Notes: generated by a model not told the origin, from the sequence alone. DNA of 64,000 nucleotides from Bacillus multifaciens (GCF_030756675.1 NZ_JAVBXD010000007.1:1-64000); one strand, 5' to 3'; shown: positions 44,459 through 55,554, counted from the stretch's first letter. Translations and numbers: made by a program.

Positions 44459-45100
44459 ATGGTTAAACACAATGTACAAGCATCTGTGAAAGATGAAAGA
44501 CTCATTGCACTTCGGCGTGAACAAATGATTAAAGGTGCTGTGCAGCTCTTTAAACAAAAAGGATTTCCGCGCACAACAACGAGAGAAATCGCAAAGGCAG
44601 CAGGCTTTAGCATTGGTACACTCTATGAATATATTCGAACGAAAGATGATGTTCTTTATTTAGTGTGTGATAGTATTTATGAACATGTAAAAGAGCGCTT
44701 AGAGCAAGTGCTTTGCAAAGGAAAAGGCAATGTTGATAGTTTAAAAGCAGCGATTACAAATTACTTTAAAGTGATGGATGAATTGCAAGAAGAGGTTCTT
44801 ATTATGTATCAAGAGGTTCGTTTTCTACCAAAAGAATCGCTGCCTTACGTACTAGAGAAAGAATTTCAAATGGTCGGGATGTTCGAAGATATTTTACAGC
44901 AATGTGTTCAAAATAAAGTATTTACTTTAACAAAAAAAGAGATTCAACTGCTTGCTCATAATATTTTTATTCAAGGACAAATGTGGGGATTTCGTCGCTG
45001 GGCGTTGCAGAAACTTTATACATTGGAAGAGTATACAGAGATGCAAATTCGCTATGTATTAAATGGTGCTCATATGATTCAAAATGAAAAAGGAAAATAA
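44459..45100 (+). CDS. TetR-family regulator, probable FadR-type repressor
   Basis: 213 residues from the ATG at 44459, with AAAGGGGTGA upstream (GTG 44450 would overlap it). The TetR helix-turn-helix is TTTREIAKAAGFSIGTLYEYIRTKDDVLYLV, here given in part as REIAKAAGFSIGTLYEYI. The C-terminal part is a helical ligand pocket. Position at the end of the fad cluster and the TGAATG-type operators upstream make an acyl-CoA sensing repressor likely. Confidence 0.8.
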   Translation: MVKHNVQASVKDERLIALRREQMIKGAVQLFKQKGFPRTTTREIAKAAGFSIGTLYEYIRTKDDVLYLVCDSIYEHVKERLEQVLCKGKGNVDSLKAAITNYFKVMDELQEEVLIMYQEVRFLPKESLPYVLEKEFQMVGMFEDILQQCVQNKVFTLTKKEIQLLAHNIFIQGQMWGFRRWALQKLYTLEEYTEMQIRYVLNGAHMIQNEKGK

Positions 45101-45114
45101 CCTTCCACATGCAG

Positions 45115-45147
45115 AGGGAATCACTTTATGATTCCCTATTTTTTTTG
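45115..45147 (+). terminator. Terminator after the TetR gene
   Basis: AGGGAATCA, CTTTA, TGATTCCCT, then ATTTTTTTT. Confidence 0.85.
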
Positions 45148-45249
45148 TGGCATATTTGGTGCAGTTTTGTTTATAATAAATAGTATGGATTTTTTTGAAC
45201 AGGCCTTTATATAATTAGGATATATTTTAAGAAAGGAAGTGCCGCACAA

Positions 45250-45777
45250 GTGAATTTAAAGCAATTTTCACCAGAAGAGCTAAAAGAATTGTCCATGATC
45301 GAAGTAGTACATAGCTTGTTAGAGGACAAAAAACAAGCAACACCGTTTCATGATCTAGTTCAAGAAATTGCTCAATTACTGGGACTATCTGAAGAACAAG
45401 TTGCTGCGAAAATCGCGCAATTTTATACAGATTTAAATATCGATGGGCGCTTTATCAACCTTGGAGAAAATCGTTGGGGATTACGTGGATGGTACCCATA
45501 CGAGCAAATTGATGAAGAAATTTTACCTCAACCGAAGCCTAAGAAGAAACGTAAAGTTGAGGAAGATGAGTTAGATGACTACATCGAAGAAGATGAAGAT
45601 GATTTCGAAGACGATGGCGACATCGAAGAAGATGATGTAGAAGATCTTGATGAACTTCTTGAGGAAGATGATGATCTTGATGACTTAGATGAAGAAGAAG
45701 AAAATGATGATGATTTCGTTGAAGAAGATGAATTAGAATACGACGAATCAGAAGAAGAAGAAGAGGAAGAGCTGTAG
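45250..45777 (+). CDS. rpoE: RNA polymerase delta subunit
   Basis: 175 residues from a GTG after AAAGGAAGTG. The folded N-terminal HARE-HTH domain (1-90) contains [16 protein letters not shown] and [19 protein letters not shown]. The C-terminal half is a nearly pure run of aspartate and glutamate (about 105-175), as in all delta proteins, which displaces RNA from polymerase and aids recycling. Gene order with pyrG downstream is as in B. subtilis. Confidence 0.95.
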   Translation: MNLKQFSPEELKELSMIEVVHSLLEDKKQATPFHDLVQEIAQLLGLSEEQVAAKIAQFYTDLNIDGRFINLGENRWGLRGWYPYEQIDEEILPQPKPKKKRKVEEDELDDYIEEDEDDFEDDGDIEEDDVEDLDELLEEDDDLDDLDEEEENDDDFVEEDELEYDESEEEEEEEL

Positions 45778-45780
45778 TTC

Positions 45781-45920
45781 TTGACTTTTCATTATCGTCC
45801 ATGTAGAATCATTTTTGGGCTCTTTAAAAAAGACGATAATAACTTTTACGTGTAAATATAAAAGAAAATTGCTCCCTATTTATTACTTTTGGTGATAAAG
45901 GGAGCAATTTTCTTTTTTGT
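45781..45920 (+). promoter_or_regulatory. pyrG promoter and CTP-sensing attenuator leader
   Basis: TTGACT (45781-45786), 17 bases, TAGAAT (45804-45809), then a start at GGGC (45817-45820). The leader ends in a terminator, GAAAATTGCTCCC (45864-45876) with GGGAGCAATTTTC (45900-45912) and TTTTTT. This is the B. subtilis pyrG scheme: at low CTP polymerase stutters and adds extra G to the 5' end; the G tract pairs with the CUCCCU strand and prevents the terminator. Confidence 0.85.
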
Positions 45921-46005
45921 TTTTTGTTTAGAAAAATGAAAGAGTCTAACAATAAGATAAGATAAGGTAAGTGTTATCTACATACGTTGCGATTTGCAAC
46001 GGTAA

Positions 46006-47646
<1,641 letters not shown>

Positions 47647-47650
47647 TAAG

Positions 47651-47683
47651 AAAAGGCGTCCTACTATAGGGCGCCTTTTTTCG
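47651..47683 (+). terminator. Bidirectional terminator between pyrG and ywjG
   Basis: AAAAGGCGTCCTA and AGGGCGCCTTTTTT pair with one G-U, between convergent genes. Confidence 0.8.
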
Positions 47684-48211
47684 TTACTCATATTCATTCA
47701 TAATGTCATCGATTGTAAATTTTAATCCGTGATATGCAAATAAGGCCGTCATTAAACTTGGAAAGCCATAACGAGAGCCATCATCATCTGGAATTAATGG
47801 TTTTGCAAGTTTTGTATCGATATGTGCATCGGTGAATTGTTCTAACGATAATTCGCCTTCTTGTTTAGCAGAAATACCAACAACGAAATGACCGTTTTCT
47901 TGCAATTGTTTTGCTAGTGAAATGATTTCTTCGTCTGTGGAAAAACGGCTAATCAGTAGTACGCGATCAGAGGTAGTTATGTCTGCTTGTTTACCGTCTT
48001 CAACTAGACGTTTTGCATTTTGCATAGGCTCCAATCCATATAAAGCTTCGCAAATTACGCCTTCCATTTCTTTTGTACCATGCAAATAAATGTGCCCATC
48101 TGAGACTAATGCTTGGGCAAGTAAACGAGCGCTATCTTCTATATTCATCTCTTCTTTTTGGGCAATTTTTGTGAAATAGCCACCTAGCTGAGTGGAAAAA
48201 ATTTTAAACAT
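47684..48211 (-). CDS. ywjG: DUF2529 protein (YwjG)
   Basis: 175 residues. It looks like a small SIS-type (sugar isomerase) fold: DGHIYLHGTKEMEGV at the first strand, DRVLLISRFSTDEEII in the middle and FVVGISAKQEG. B. subtilis YwjG occupies the same place next to pyrG and spo0F, also opposite in direction to pyrG. No activity is known. AGGAGCATC lies before the ATG. Confidence 0.83.
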   Translation of the reverse strand: MFKIFSTQLGGYFTKIAQKEEMNIEDSARLLAQALVSDGHIYLHGTKEMEGVICEALYGLEPMQNAKRLVEDGKQADITTSDRVLLISRFSTDEEIISLAKQLQENGHFVVGISAKQEGELSLEQFTDAHIDTKLAKPLIPDDDGSRYGFPSLMTALFAYHGLKFTIDDIMNEYE

Positions 48212-48322
48212 GGTGATGCTCCTTTCTAACGTGCTTGACGGCTTTCATTATAGCTTATTTACTCACAAAGGTGCTAGCACTAGGAAATGGGAAGCAGTAA
48301 AATAAGAAAGAATAGGAAGGAA

Positions 48323-48331
48323 TTTGACAAA
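48323..48331 (-). promoter_or_regulatory. Spo0A-box-like site upstream of spo0F
   Basis: TTTGTCAAA on the minus strand fits the relaxed Spo0A consensus TTTGTCRAA; AGGAATTT directly around it recalls a sigma-H -35. B. subtilis spo0F has Spo0A sites and a sigma-H promoter. 48212-48402 holds nothing else I recognise. Confidence 0.4.
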
Positions 48332-48402
48332 AAGAAGCGAAAGTAATCGAAAGAGATAAAAACAATACAAATTATGTGTTTATTATAGAAAGGTTGGGGA
48401 GC

Positions 48403-48771
48403 ATGGAAGGGAAAATTTTAATCGTTGATGATCAATACGGTATTCGTGTTTTATTACATGAGGTGTTTCAAAAAGAAGGTTACGAAACATTCCAAGCGGC
48501 AAATGGTTTTCAAGCCCTTGATATCGTGAAAAATGATTGTCCGGATTTAGTTATTTTAGATATGAAAATTCCAGGCATGGACGGAATTGAAATTTTAAAA
48601 CATATAAAAGAAATTAATCAAGACATTAAAGTGATTTTAATGACGGCTTATGGTGAATTAGATATGATTCAAGAAGCGAAAGAACTCGGTGCGTTAATGC
48701 ACTTTGCAAAGCCGTTTGATATTGATGAAATTCGAGGGGCTGTGCGAAAAGAAATTGCTGTAGAAGCGTAA
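48403..48771 (+). CDS. spo0F: Sporulation phosphorelay response regulator Spo0F
   Basis: 122 residues, a lone receiver domain. The acidic pair is at residues 9-10 ([10 protein letters not shown]), the phosphorylated aspartate at 53 ([12 protein letters not shown]), the threonine in LMTAYGELD and the lysine at 103 (HFAKPFD). Spo0F receives phosphate from sporulation kinases and hands it to Spo0B. The start at 48403 follows GAAAGGTTGGGG; the in-frame ATG upstream has no site and would add nine residues. Confidence 0.95.
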   Translation: MEGKILIVDDQYGIRVLLHEVFQKEGYETFQAANGFQALDIVKNDCPDLVILDMKIPGMDGIEILKHIKEINQDIKVILMTAYGELDMIQEAKELGALMHFAKPFDIDEIRGAVRKEIAVEA

Positions 48772-48918
48772 TCGTGAATTTTTTATTAAAAAATATGGAA
48801 AAAAGCGTTTTCATGGACTGATGAGCAGGTGAATGCGGTTGAGTTTTTGAGTACAAGTTGGTATCCTATGGAGTGTAGAAGAAAGTCCGGTATGTGATTA
48901 TACATATTTTTCCTCGTC

Positions 48919-48951
48919 GTGGTGATACTACCACCGATAAGAACTTATCGG
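48919..48951 (+). promoter_or_regulatory. Two adjacent inverted repeats before fbaA
   Basis: GTGGT, GATACT, ACCAC (48919-48934) is followed at once by CCGATAAG, AA, CTTATCGG (48934-48951). They end 31 bases before the gene. No T-run follows, so an operator or mRNA 5' structure is more likely than a terminator. Confidence 0.4.
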
Positions 48952-48982
48952 ATACAAAAAAACGTTTTTAGGAGGATTTACC

Positions 48983-49840
48983 ATGCCTTTAGTTTCCATG
49001 AAAGAAATGCTAAACAAAGCGCTAGAAGGAAAATACGCAGTTGGTCAATTCAACATGAATAACTTAGAGTGGACACAAGCTATCTTAGCTGCTGCGGAAG
49101 AAGAAAAATCTCCTGTAATTTTAGGTGTATCTGAAGGTGCAGCTCGTCATATGACTGGTTTCAAAACAGTTGTAGCTATGGTTAAAGCTTTAATCGAAGA
49201 AATGAACATCACTGTTCCTGTTGCGATTCACCTTGACCATGGTTCAAGCTTCGAAAAATGTAAAGAAGCGATTGATGCAGGTTTCACATCTGTAATGATC
49301 GATGCTTCTCACCACCCATTTGAAGAAAATATCGAAACTACTAAAAAAGTAGTTGAATATGCACATGCACGTAACGTATCTGTAGAAGCTGAGCTTGGTA
49401 CAGTTGGCGGACAAGAAGACGACGTAGTAGCTGAAGGTGTTATCTACGCTAATCCAGAGGAATGTAAAGAACTAGTAGCTGCAACAGGTATCGATTGCCT
49501 AGCTCCAGCATTAGGTTCTGTACATGGCCCTTACAAAGGTGAGCCTAAATTAGGATTCAAAGAAATGGAAGAAGTTCGTGATTTAACTGGTGTACCTTTA
49601 GTACTTCACGGTGGTACTGGTATCCCAACAGCTGACATCAAAAAGTCTATTTCTTTAGGTACTTCTAAAATCAACGTAAACACTGAAAACCAAATCGAGT
49701 TTACAAAAGCGGTTCGTGAAGCATTAAATAAAGACCAAGAAGTTTACGATCCTCGTAAATTTATCGGACCTGGTCGTGAAGCAATTAAAGCGACAGTAAT
49801 CGGTAAAATTCGTGAGTTTGGTTCTAACGGTCAAGCATAA
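48983..49840 (+). CDS. fbaA: Class II fructose-bisphosphate aldolase
   Basis: 285 residues. The zinc histidines appear in HLDHGSSFE, in [12 protein letters not shown] and in [17 protein letters not shown] is the loop of the family and NVNTENQ binds the substrate phosphate. It cleaves fructose 1,6-bisphosphate in glycolysis and makes it in gluconeogenesis. AGGAGG precedes the ATG. In B. subtilis ywjH (transaldolase) follows; here it does not. Confidence 0.96.
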   Translation: MPLVSMKEMLNKALEGKYAVGQFNMNNLEWTQAILAAAEEEKSPVILGVSEGAARHMTGFKTVVAMVKALIEEMNITVPVAIHLDHGSSFEKCKEAIDAGFTSVMIDASHHPFEENIETTKKVVEYAHARNVSVEAELGTVGGQEDDVVAEGVIYANPEECKELVAATGIDCLAPALGSVHGPYKGEPKLGFKEMEEVRDLTGVPLVLHGGTGIPTADIKKSISLGTSKINVNTENQIEFTKAVREALNKDQEVYDPRKFIGPGREAIKATVIGKIREFGSNGQA

Positions 49841-49857
49841 TTTTAAAAACGACTTTA

Positions 49858-49888
49858 GAAACCGTCTAGCCTTTTAGACGGTTTCGTT
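49858..49888 (+). terminator. Terminator after fbaA
   Basis: GAAACCGTCTA, GCCTT, TTAGACGGTTTC, then GTTTCGTT. The remaining gap to murA (49889-50100) shows no gene. Confidence 0.75.
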
Positions 49889-50100
49889 TCGTTGTATAAT
49901 GAAAGCGTGAACATTTTATAGGATAGACAAATTTCTACTTGTTAGGGCATTTCAAGAGAAATATTTTTGTAATTGTGTAAAAATAAAGGAAACAAATAGC
50001 ATGGATATACTCGTAAGTGTAAGACGTATCCGAAGTAGTGAACTTACCGGTTAAAGTAGGGAATAGATCGGGAAATGAATTCACAAGAAGGGGGCTTGAG

Positions 50101-51390
50101 ATGGATAAGTTGCTGATTGAAGGCGGTGTGCCCTTACATGGTTCGATTCGTGTGAGCGGTGCAAAAAATAGTGCTGTTGCGCTTATTCCTGCGACCATTT
50201 TAGCAGAAACACCAGTTACAATTGGTGGTGTACCTAATATTTCTGATGTGAAAATACTTGGTGATTTGTTAGAGGAAATCGGTGGATCTGTCACGTATCA
50301 TCAAGATGAGGAAATGACAATTGATCCTTCTAAGATGGTAGCAATGCCTCTTCCAAATGGAAAAGTAAAAAAACTACGTGCTTCTTATTATTTAATGGGA
50401 GCAATGCTCGGTCGTTTCAAACAAGCGGTAATTGGACTTCCTGGTGGATGTCATTTAGGACCAAGGCCAATTGACCAGCATATTAAGGGATTTGAAGCAC
50501 TTGGAGCACATGTCACGAATGAGCAAGGTGCAATATATTTACGTGCAGATGAACTACGGGGCGCGCGTATTTATTTAGATGTTGTCAGCGTAGGTGCAAC
50601 AATTAACATCATGCTTGCTGCCGTGCGTGCAAAAGGTAGAACAATCATTGAAAATGCAGCGAAAGAACCAGAAATTATTGATGTAGCCACACTGCTTACG
50701 AGTATGGGGGCTCGTATTAAAGGAGCAGGAACAGACGTGATTCGTATTGATGGTGTTGAATCGCTTCACGGTTGTTATCATTCTATTATTCCTGATCGTA
50801 TTGAAGCTGGAACATATATGATTTTGGGTGCGGCTTCGGGCGGTGAAGTTGTAGTTGATAATGTGATTCCGCAGCACTTAGAATCTATAACGGCTAAGCT
50901 TCGAGAAATGGGTGTAAGAGTAGAAACACACGATGATCAAATTGTGGTAGGCGGGGATCGCCAGTTAAAAATGGTAGATGTAAAAACGCTCGTATATCCA
51001 GGGTTTCCAACTGACTTACAGCAACCGTTTACGACGTTATTAACGAAGGCTAGTGGAACGGCAGTTGTAACAGATACCATTTACGGCGCGCGATTTAAAC
51101 ATATAGATGAATTAAGAAGAATGAATGCGCAAATTAAAGTAGAAGGTCGTTCTGCTATCGTGACAGGCCCTATTTCACTGCAAGGAGCGAAAGTGAAAGC
51201 GAGTGACTTACGTGCCGGAGCTGCTCTTGTCATTGCAGGTTTAATGGCAGAAGGAATCACCGAGGTTACAGGGCTAGAACATATTGATCGTGGTTATGAA
51301 AATTTAGAGGACAAGCTTCGAGGTCTTGGAGCGAAAATTTGGCGTGAAAAAATGACAAGACAAGAGATTGAACAGATGAAAAACGCCTAA
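50101..51390 (+). CDS. murA: UDP-N-acetylglucosamine 1-carboxyvinyltransferase (second MurA, MurZ type)
   Basis: 429 residues; the ATG at 50101 follows GAAGGGGG, so 21 residues of upstream frame are not counted. The active-site cysteine (residue 117) is in [13 protein letters not shown], the site alkylated by fosfomycin; [10 protein letters not shown] near residue 22 and [11 protein letters not shown] near the end are the other signatures. It makes the first committed precursor of peptidoglycan. Location between fbaA and glpX-rho marks it as the MurZ-type paralogue. Confidence 0.93.
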   Translation: MDKLLIEGGVPLHGSIRVSGAKNSAVALIPATILAETPVTIGGVPNISDVKILGDLLEEIGGSVTYHQDEEMTIDPSKMVAMPLPNGKVKKLRASYYLMGAMLGRFKQAVIGLPGGCHLGPRPIDQHIKGFEALGAHVTNEQGAIYLRADELRGARIYLDVVSVGATINIMLAAVRAKGRTIIENAAKEPEIIDVATLLTSMGARIKGAGTDVIRIDGVESLHGCYHSIIPDRIEAGTYMILGAASGGEVVVDNVIPQHLESITAKLREMGVRVETHDDQIVVGGDRQLKMVDVKTLVYPGFPTDLQQPFTTLLTKASGTAVVTDTIYGARFKHIDELRRMNAQIKVEGRSAIVTGPISLQGAKVKASDLRAGAALVIAGLMAEGITEVTGLEHIDRGYENLEDKLRGLGAKIWREKMTRQEIEQMKNA

Positions 51391-51394
51391 AGAG

Positions 51395-51512
51395 CTTTGT
51401 ATATATAAATACAAATTGAAAAAGTGATATAAAACCTTTCTTTTGGCGCGGATGAGAGCATCTGGCCATGCAAAGTTAAACAAAGAGAGAAAGCGATATA
51501 CTTGTATAAAGT
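51395..51512 (+). repeat. Interspersed repeat, family B (copy 3, short)
   Basis: TATATATAAATACAAATTGAAAA, then GATGAGAGCATCTGGCCATGCA, a direct jump to AGTTAAACAAAGAGAGAAAGCG. It lacks the GCGGTCAG...TGCCACATG middle found at 54560. Confidence 0.65.
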
Positions 51513-51597
51513 GTAAGGGGAAACGTCATAAGGTAAACGCTATGGAACCTTATGTGTGTGAAATATAAATATTACGGCTTAAAGGAGAGGGATTAGA

Positions 51598-52563
51598 TTG
51601 GAAAGAAGTTTATCCATGGAATTAGTACGTGTAACGGAGGCTGCAGCGTTATCATCAGCACGCTGGATGGGACTTGGTAAGAAGGACGAAGCAGACGGGG
51701 CAGCAACTTCAGCAATGCGCGATGTGTTTGACACAGTACCGATGAAAGGGACTGTAGTAATTGGTGAAGGAGAAATGGACGAAGCACCAATGCTGTATAT
51801 CGGTGAAAAATTAGGGACTGGATATGGTCCGCGCGTTGACGTAGCGGTTGATCCGTTAGAAGGAACAAATATCGTTGCAGCAGGAGGATGGAATGCATTA
51901 GCAGTCATTGCCGTAGCGGACCATGGAAACTTGCTACATGCACCTGACATGTATATGGATAAAATTGCGGTTGGCCCAGAAGCTGTTGGTGCGGTTGATA
52001 TTAATGCACCGGTTATTGATAACTTACGTGCTGTTGCAAGAGCAAAAAATAAAGATATTGAAGATGTTGTAGCAACTATTTTAAATAGACCGCGTCATCA
52101 AGCAATTATTGAGGAAATCCGTAAAGCGGGAGCGCGCATTAAATTAATTAATGACGGTGATGTAGCTGGTGCTATTAACACAGCATTTGATCGCACAGGT
52201 GTTGATATTTTATTCGGATCTGGCGGTGCACCGGAGGGAGTTCTAGCTGCTGTAGCATTAAAATGTTTAGGTGGAGAAATTCAAGGGAAGCTTCTTCCGC
52301 AAGACGAAGCAGAATTAGAGCGCTGTAAAAAAATGGGTATTAATGACATTAACCGTGTTCTTCTTATGGAAGATTTAGTAAAAGGTGACGATGCAATTTT
52401 TGCAGCAACAGGTGTTACGGACGGTGAATTACTGCGCGGTGTTCAATTTAAAGGAAGTACTGGTACAACGCACTCCCTTGTTATGCGCGCGAAATCGGGA
52501 ACAGTTCGTTTTGTTGACGGACGTCACAGTTTGAATAAAAAACCAAATTTAGTTATAAAGTAA
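51598..52563 (+). CDS. glpX: Class II fructose-1,6-bisphosphatase
   Basis: 321 residues from a TTG preceded by AAAGGAGAGGG. Metal-binding motifs of GlpX are visible: [22 protein letters not shown] and the glutamate in [10 protein letters not shown]. It dephosphorylates fructose 1,6-bisphosphate in gluconeogenesis; B. subtilis YwjI is the counterpart and lies at the same place. Its TAA is the first stop inside a short bcr1-like element. Confidence 0.93.
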   Translation: MERSLSMELVRVTEAAALSSARWMGLGKKDEADGAATSAMRDVFDTVPMKGTVVIGEGEMDEAPMLYIGEKLGTGYGPRVDVAVDPLEGTNIVAAGGWNALAVIAVADHGNLLHAPDMYMDKIAVGPEAVGAVDINAPVIDNLRAVARAKNKDIEDVVATILNRPRHQAIIEEIRKAGARIKLINDGDVAGAINTAFDRTGVDILFGSGGAPEGVLAAVALKCLGGEIQGKLLPQDEAELERCKKMGINDINRVLLMEDLVKGDDAIFAATGVTDGELLRGVQFKGSTGTTHSLVMRAKSGTVRFVDGRHSLNKKPNLVIK

Positions 52564-52608
52564 AACTTCCATGAGTGGGGTCTTACTGTCCACGAATAGC
52601 GGGATAAA
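52555..52608 (-). repeat. Short bcr1-like element at the 3' end of glpX
   Basis: Only 54 bases: on the minus strand TTTATCCCGCTATTCGTGGAC, AGTAAGACCCCACTCATGGAAG, TTTTACTTTAT. ATAAA target copies are at 52555-52559 and 52604-52608. It seems to be the outer ends of the element without its middle. Confidence 0.7.
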
Positions 52609-52636
52609 ATAAGAAGTGTAAAAGTGATGGATAGAG

Positions 52637-52664
52637 CGAAGACAAATTTTATTGTCTTCGCTTC
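52637..52664 (+). terminator. Terminator after glpX
   Basis: GCGAAGACAA and TTGTCTTCGC around a six-base loop, then TTCTTGTATTT. Confidence 0.7.
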
Positions 52665-52825
52665 TTGTATTTGTCTTGCAATGTATTGATTAAAATGAGG
52701 TAAAAGGGTTACAATAGTGAATATTACTCTACTTGTACTTATTGCCTTTCATTAATATGTATTAACCTTCCGAAATTTCCCTTATCCAATGAAAAAAGAG
52801 AATAATATTAAAGTGTGGTGTCCGA

Positions 52826-54097
52826 ATGAATTTAACAATTTCAGCATTAGAGAACATGAAGTTAAAAGAGTTATATGAACTTGCAAAAGAATTTAAGATT
52901 TCTTATTACAGCAAATTAACAAAGAAAGAGTTAATTTTTGCAATTTTAAAAGCACGAGCAGAAAAAGAAGGTTTCTTTTTCATGGAAGGTGTACTGGAAA
53001 TTATTCAATCAGAGGGATTTGGATTCTTACGTCCAATCAACTACTCTCCTAGTTCTGAAGATATTTATATTTCAGCTTCGCAAATTCGTCGTTTTGATTT
53101 GCGTAATGGGGATAAGGTTTCTGGTAAAGTACGACCTCCGAAAGAAAATGAACGCTATTTCGGATTGTTGCAAGTTGAGGCAGTTAATGGGGACGACCCA
53201 GAGTCAGCAAAAGAACGCGTGCATTTTCCAGCGTTAACACCGTTATATCCAAATCGTCAAATGAAATTGGAAACGGAAACGAAGAAATTATCAACACGTA
53301 TCATGGATTTAATTGCACCAGTTGGATTTGGGCAACGTGGTCTTATCGTTGCACCGCCAAAGGCTGGTAAAACGATACTGTTAAAAGAAATTGCACACAG
53401 CGTTACAACAAATCATCCAGAAGCAGAACTGATTGTACTTTTAATTGACGAACGTCCAGAGGAAGTAACGGATATTGAACGTTCTGTAAAAGGCGATGTT
53501 GTAAGTTCTACTTTTGATGAAGTACCAGAAAATCATATTAAAGTAGCGGAACTTGTATTAGAACGTGCGATGCGTCTTGTTGAGCATAAAAAAGACGTTA
53601 TCATTTTAATGGATAGTATTACCCGTTTAGCGCGTGCTTACAACCTTGTAATTCCGCCAAGCGGACGTACGTTATCTGGTGGTATTGATCCAGCGGCATT
53701 CCATAGACCGAAGCGCTTTTTCGGAGCGGCTCGTAATATTGAAGAGGGCGGTAGCTTGACAATTTTAGCAACAGCTCTTGTTGATACAGGGTCTCGTATG
53801 GATGATGTTATTTATGAAGAGTTTAAAGGAACAGGAAATATGGAGCTTCATTTAGATCGTTCTTTAGCAGAACGTCGTATTTTCCCAGCTATTGATATTC
53901 GTCGTTCTGGCACTCGTAAAGAAGACTTATTAATTCCGAAAGAACATTTAGATAAGTTATGGGGTATTCGTAAAACAATGAGAGATACGCCAGACTTCAT
54001 CGAAAGCTTCTTGCGTAAGTTGCGTCAAACAAAGTCAAATGAAGAATTCTTGCAAAATATCCCGGCAGATTCAAAGAGATATGTCACGATGAAATGA
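52826..54097 (+). CDS. rho: Transcription termination factor Rho
   Basis: 423 residues. The N-terminal helical domain (1-45: [17 protein letters not shown]) is followed by the cold-shock-like RNA-binding domain (EGFGFLRP, about 60-66) and the RecA-like ATPase with Walker A APPKAGKT near residue 175, Walker [16 protein letters not shown] and the Q-loop [10 protein letters not shown]. It is a hexameric RNA translocase that ends transcription of untranslated messages. GTGTCCG lies before the ATG, a weak ribosome-binding site, as often seen for autoregulated rho. Confidence 0.95.
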   Translation: MNLTISALENMKLKELYELAKEFKISYYSKLTKKELIFAILKARAEKEGFFFMEGVLEIIQSEGFGFLRPINYSPSSEDIYISASQIRRFDLRNGDKVSGKVRPPKENERYFGLLQVEAVNGDDPESAKERVHFPALTPLYPNRQMKLETETKKLSTRIMDLIAPVGFGQRGLIVAPPKAGKTILLKEIAHSVTTNHPEAELIVLLIDERPEEVTDIERSVKGDVVSSTFDEVPENHIKVAELVLERAMRLVEHKKDVIILMDSITRLARAYNLVIPPSGRTLSGGIDPAAFHRPKRFFGAARNIEEGGSLTILATALVDTGSRMDDVIYEEFKGTGNMELHLDRSLAERRIFPAIDIRRSGTRKEDLLIPKEHLDKLWGIRKTMRDTPDFIESFLRKLRQTKSNEEFLQNIPADSKRYVTMK

Positions 54098-54113
54098 TGC
54101 TAAAAACAGGTAG

Positions 54114-54142
54114 TTGCAAAATGCAGATAGCCTTGTTATAAT
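54114..54142 (+). promoter_or_regulatory. Sigma-A promoter of rpmE2
   Basis: TTGCAA (54114-54119), 17 bases, TATAAT (54137-54142), directly after rho. The leader is about 90 bases. Confidence 0.7.
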
Positions 54143-54238
54143 TTCATCATGTGCGTTTCATCAATACAGTTGTAATAGCAACTAACGATGAAAAAACTCT
54201 GTTTCGAAAATGATTCAGGGCGGAAGGAGATGAAAAGA

Positions 54239-54484
54239 ATGAAAGCAGGAATCCATCCAGATTACAAGAAAGTTGTATTTATGGATACAAACACAGGCTT
54301 CAAATTCTTAAGCGGATCTACAAAAGGTTCTAACGAAACTATCGAGTGGGAAGATGGTAACACTTATCCGTTACTAAAAGTTGAGATCAGTTCTGATTCT
54401 CACCCATTCTACACAGGACGTCAGAAGTTTGCTACTGCAGACGGACGTGTTGACCGCTTCAACAAGAAATACGGCCTTAAGTAA
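54239..54484 (+). CDS. rpmE2: Ribosomal protein L31 type B
   Basis: 81 residues from the ATG at 54239 after GGAAGGAGATG; the 17 upstream residues are not supported. [31 protein letters not shown] and DRFNKKYG are L31 marks. It has no CxxC zinc motif and carries the insertion of the type B (zinc-independent) form. In B. subtilis the gene after rho is the zinc-binding rpmE, and the type B form (ytiA) is elsewhere, so the B. cereus lineage has the other form here. Confidence 0.93.
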   Translation: MKAGIHPDYKKVVFMDTNTGFKFLSGSTKGSNETIEWEDGNTYPLLKVEISSDSHPFYTGRQKFATADGRVDRFNKKYGLK

Positions 54485-54559
54485 TAACAAACATAAAGCA
54501 GGCAAGTGTATATATCCGCTTGTCTGTTTTTTTTGCGAAAATATAAACTTTTACCTACT

Positions 54560-54772
54560 TAGAGTAAGTATATAAATCCAAATTAAAAAACGACATAAAA
54601 CCATCTTTTTTTAGGTGGGCGAGAGCATCTGGCCGTGCATAGAAGCGGTCAGGGTCTTTTACTGCCACATGCGAAGTTTAAACAAAGGGAGAAAGCGAAT
54701 GGAAGCTCCTTTTTTTCTGCATAGCGGCAATCTATATGTCGGAAAATCAAAATGGATTCATATAGACGAAAG
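54560..54772 (+). repeat. Interspersed repeat, family B (copy 4, complete-looking)
   Basis: TATATAAATCCAAATTAAAA, GGGCGAGAGCATCTGGCC, GTGCATAGAAGCGGTCAG, CTGCCACATGCGAAG, AAAGGGAGAAAGCGAATGG and a right part with GCATAGCGGC and ATATGTCGGAAAATC. About 210 bases, the longest copy. It ends 10-15 bases before tdk and may carry the tdk promoter or ribosome-binding site (AAAGGAGGAGC). Confidence 0.75.
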
Positions 54773-54783
54773 GAGGAGCTCCT

Positions 54784-55362
54784 ATGTACTTAATAAATCA
54801 ACACGGTTGGCTTGAAGTGATTTGTGGAAGCATGTTCTCCGGGAAATCAGAAGAGCTCATCCGCCGTGTGCGCCGTACGCAATTCGCAAAGCAAAACGCG
54901 ATTGTATTTAAACCGTGCATTGATAATCGTTATAGTGAAGAAGATGTTGTGTCGCATAATGGATTGAAAGTAAGAGCAGTCCCTGTTGCGGCTTCAAAAG
55001 AGATGTTTGAACACGTAACAGAAGATATTGATGTTATAGCAATTGATGAAGTGCAATTTTTTGATGGGGACATTGTGGAAGTGGTGCAAGAATTGGCAAA
55101 CCGAGGCTATCGTGTAATTGTTGCCGGTTTAGACCAAGATTTCCGTGGTCTACCATTTGGACAAGTTCCTCAGCTTATGGCAATTGCGGAGCATGTAACA
55201 AAACTGCAAGCAGTATGTGCTGAATGTGGATCTCCTGCAAGCCGTACGCAACGTTTAATCGATGGGGAACCAGCTTCTTTTGATGACCCAATTATTTTAG
55301 TTGGCGCATCGGAATCATATGAACCACGTTGTCGTCATTGCCATGCTGTACCGATTAAATAG
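54784..55362 (+). CDS. tdk: Thymidine kinase
   Basis: 192 residues of the type II (bacterial/TK1) family. Walker A is [10 protein letters not shown] (about 15-24), Walker B-like IDEVQFFDG near residue 88 carries the catalytic glutamate, the lasso is SRTQRLIDG and the structural zinc is held by CAEC and CRHC. It phosphorylates thymidine for salvage. AGGAGGAGC precedes the ATG. Confidence 0.95.
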   Translation: MYLINQHGWLEVICGSMFSGKSEELIRRVRRTQFAKQNAIVFKPCIDNRYSEEDVVSHNGLKVRAVPVAASKEMFEHVTEDIDVIAIDEVQFFDGDIVEVVQELANRGYRVIVAGLDQDFRGLPFGQVPQLMAIAEHVTKLQAVCAECGSPASRTQRLIDGEPASFDDPIILVGASESYEPRCRHCHAVPIK

Positions 55363-55369
55363 AGATAAA

Positions 55370-55397
55370 AACTCGCTACGTAAGGCGGGTTTTTTTA
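55370..55397 (+). terminator. Terminator after tdk
   Basis: AAACTCGC, TACGTAAG, GCGGGTTT then TTTTT; short stem with a G-U pair. Confidence 0.7.
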
Positions 55398-55440
55398 GAA
55401 AATGCGAATAGTTAGATGTGAATCTGTTTTTAGGTGATAT

Positions 55441-55554
55441 CTAGTTCCGGCGGCAAGAATGGTCGGTGGCTTCGCTTCTTCCTATGAGGCAAAGAGCGCC
55501 TCTACGTCAGAAGCTCCATCCCCCTCTCATTCTGAGCGAGCCGCCTTCGCTTTT
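55441..55554 (-). repeat. AAAAGCGG-type repeat, type I (reverse copy)
   Basis: On the minus strand AAAAGCGAAGGCGGCTCG, GAGAGGGGGATGGAGC, GCGCTCTTTGCCTC, GAAGCGAAGCCACCGACC and CGCCGGAACTAG, in the order of 19867-19983. Confidence 0.8.

Noticed and set aside
45539-45802. Minus-strand frame opposite the acidic tail of rpoE
   Set aside because: A histidine/leucine-rich shadow produced by the GAA/GAT repeats of the delta subunit tail.
54615-54815. 66-codon frame before tdk
   Set aside because: It lies in the family B repeat and overlaps the tdk start in another frame; other copies of the repeat do not keep it open.
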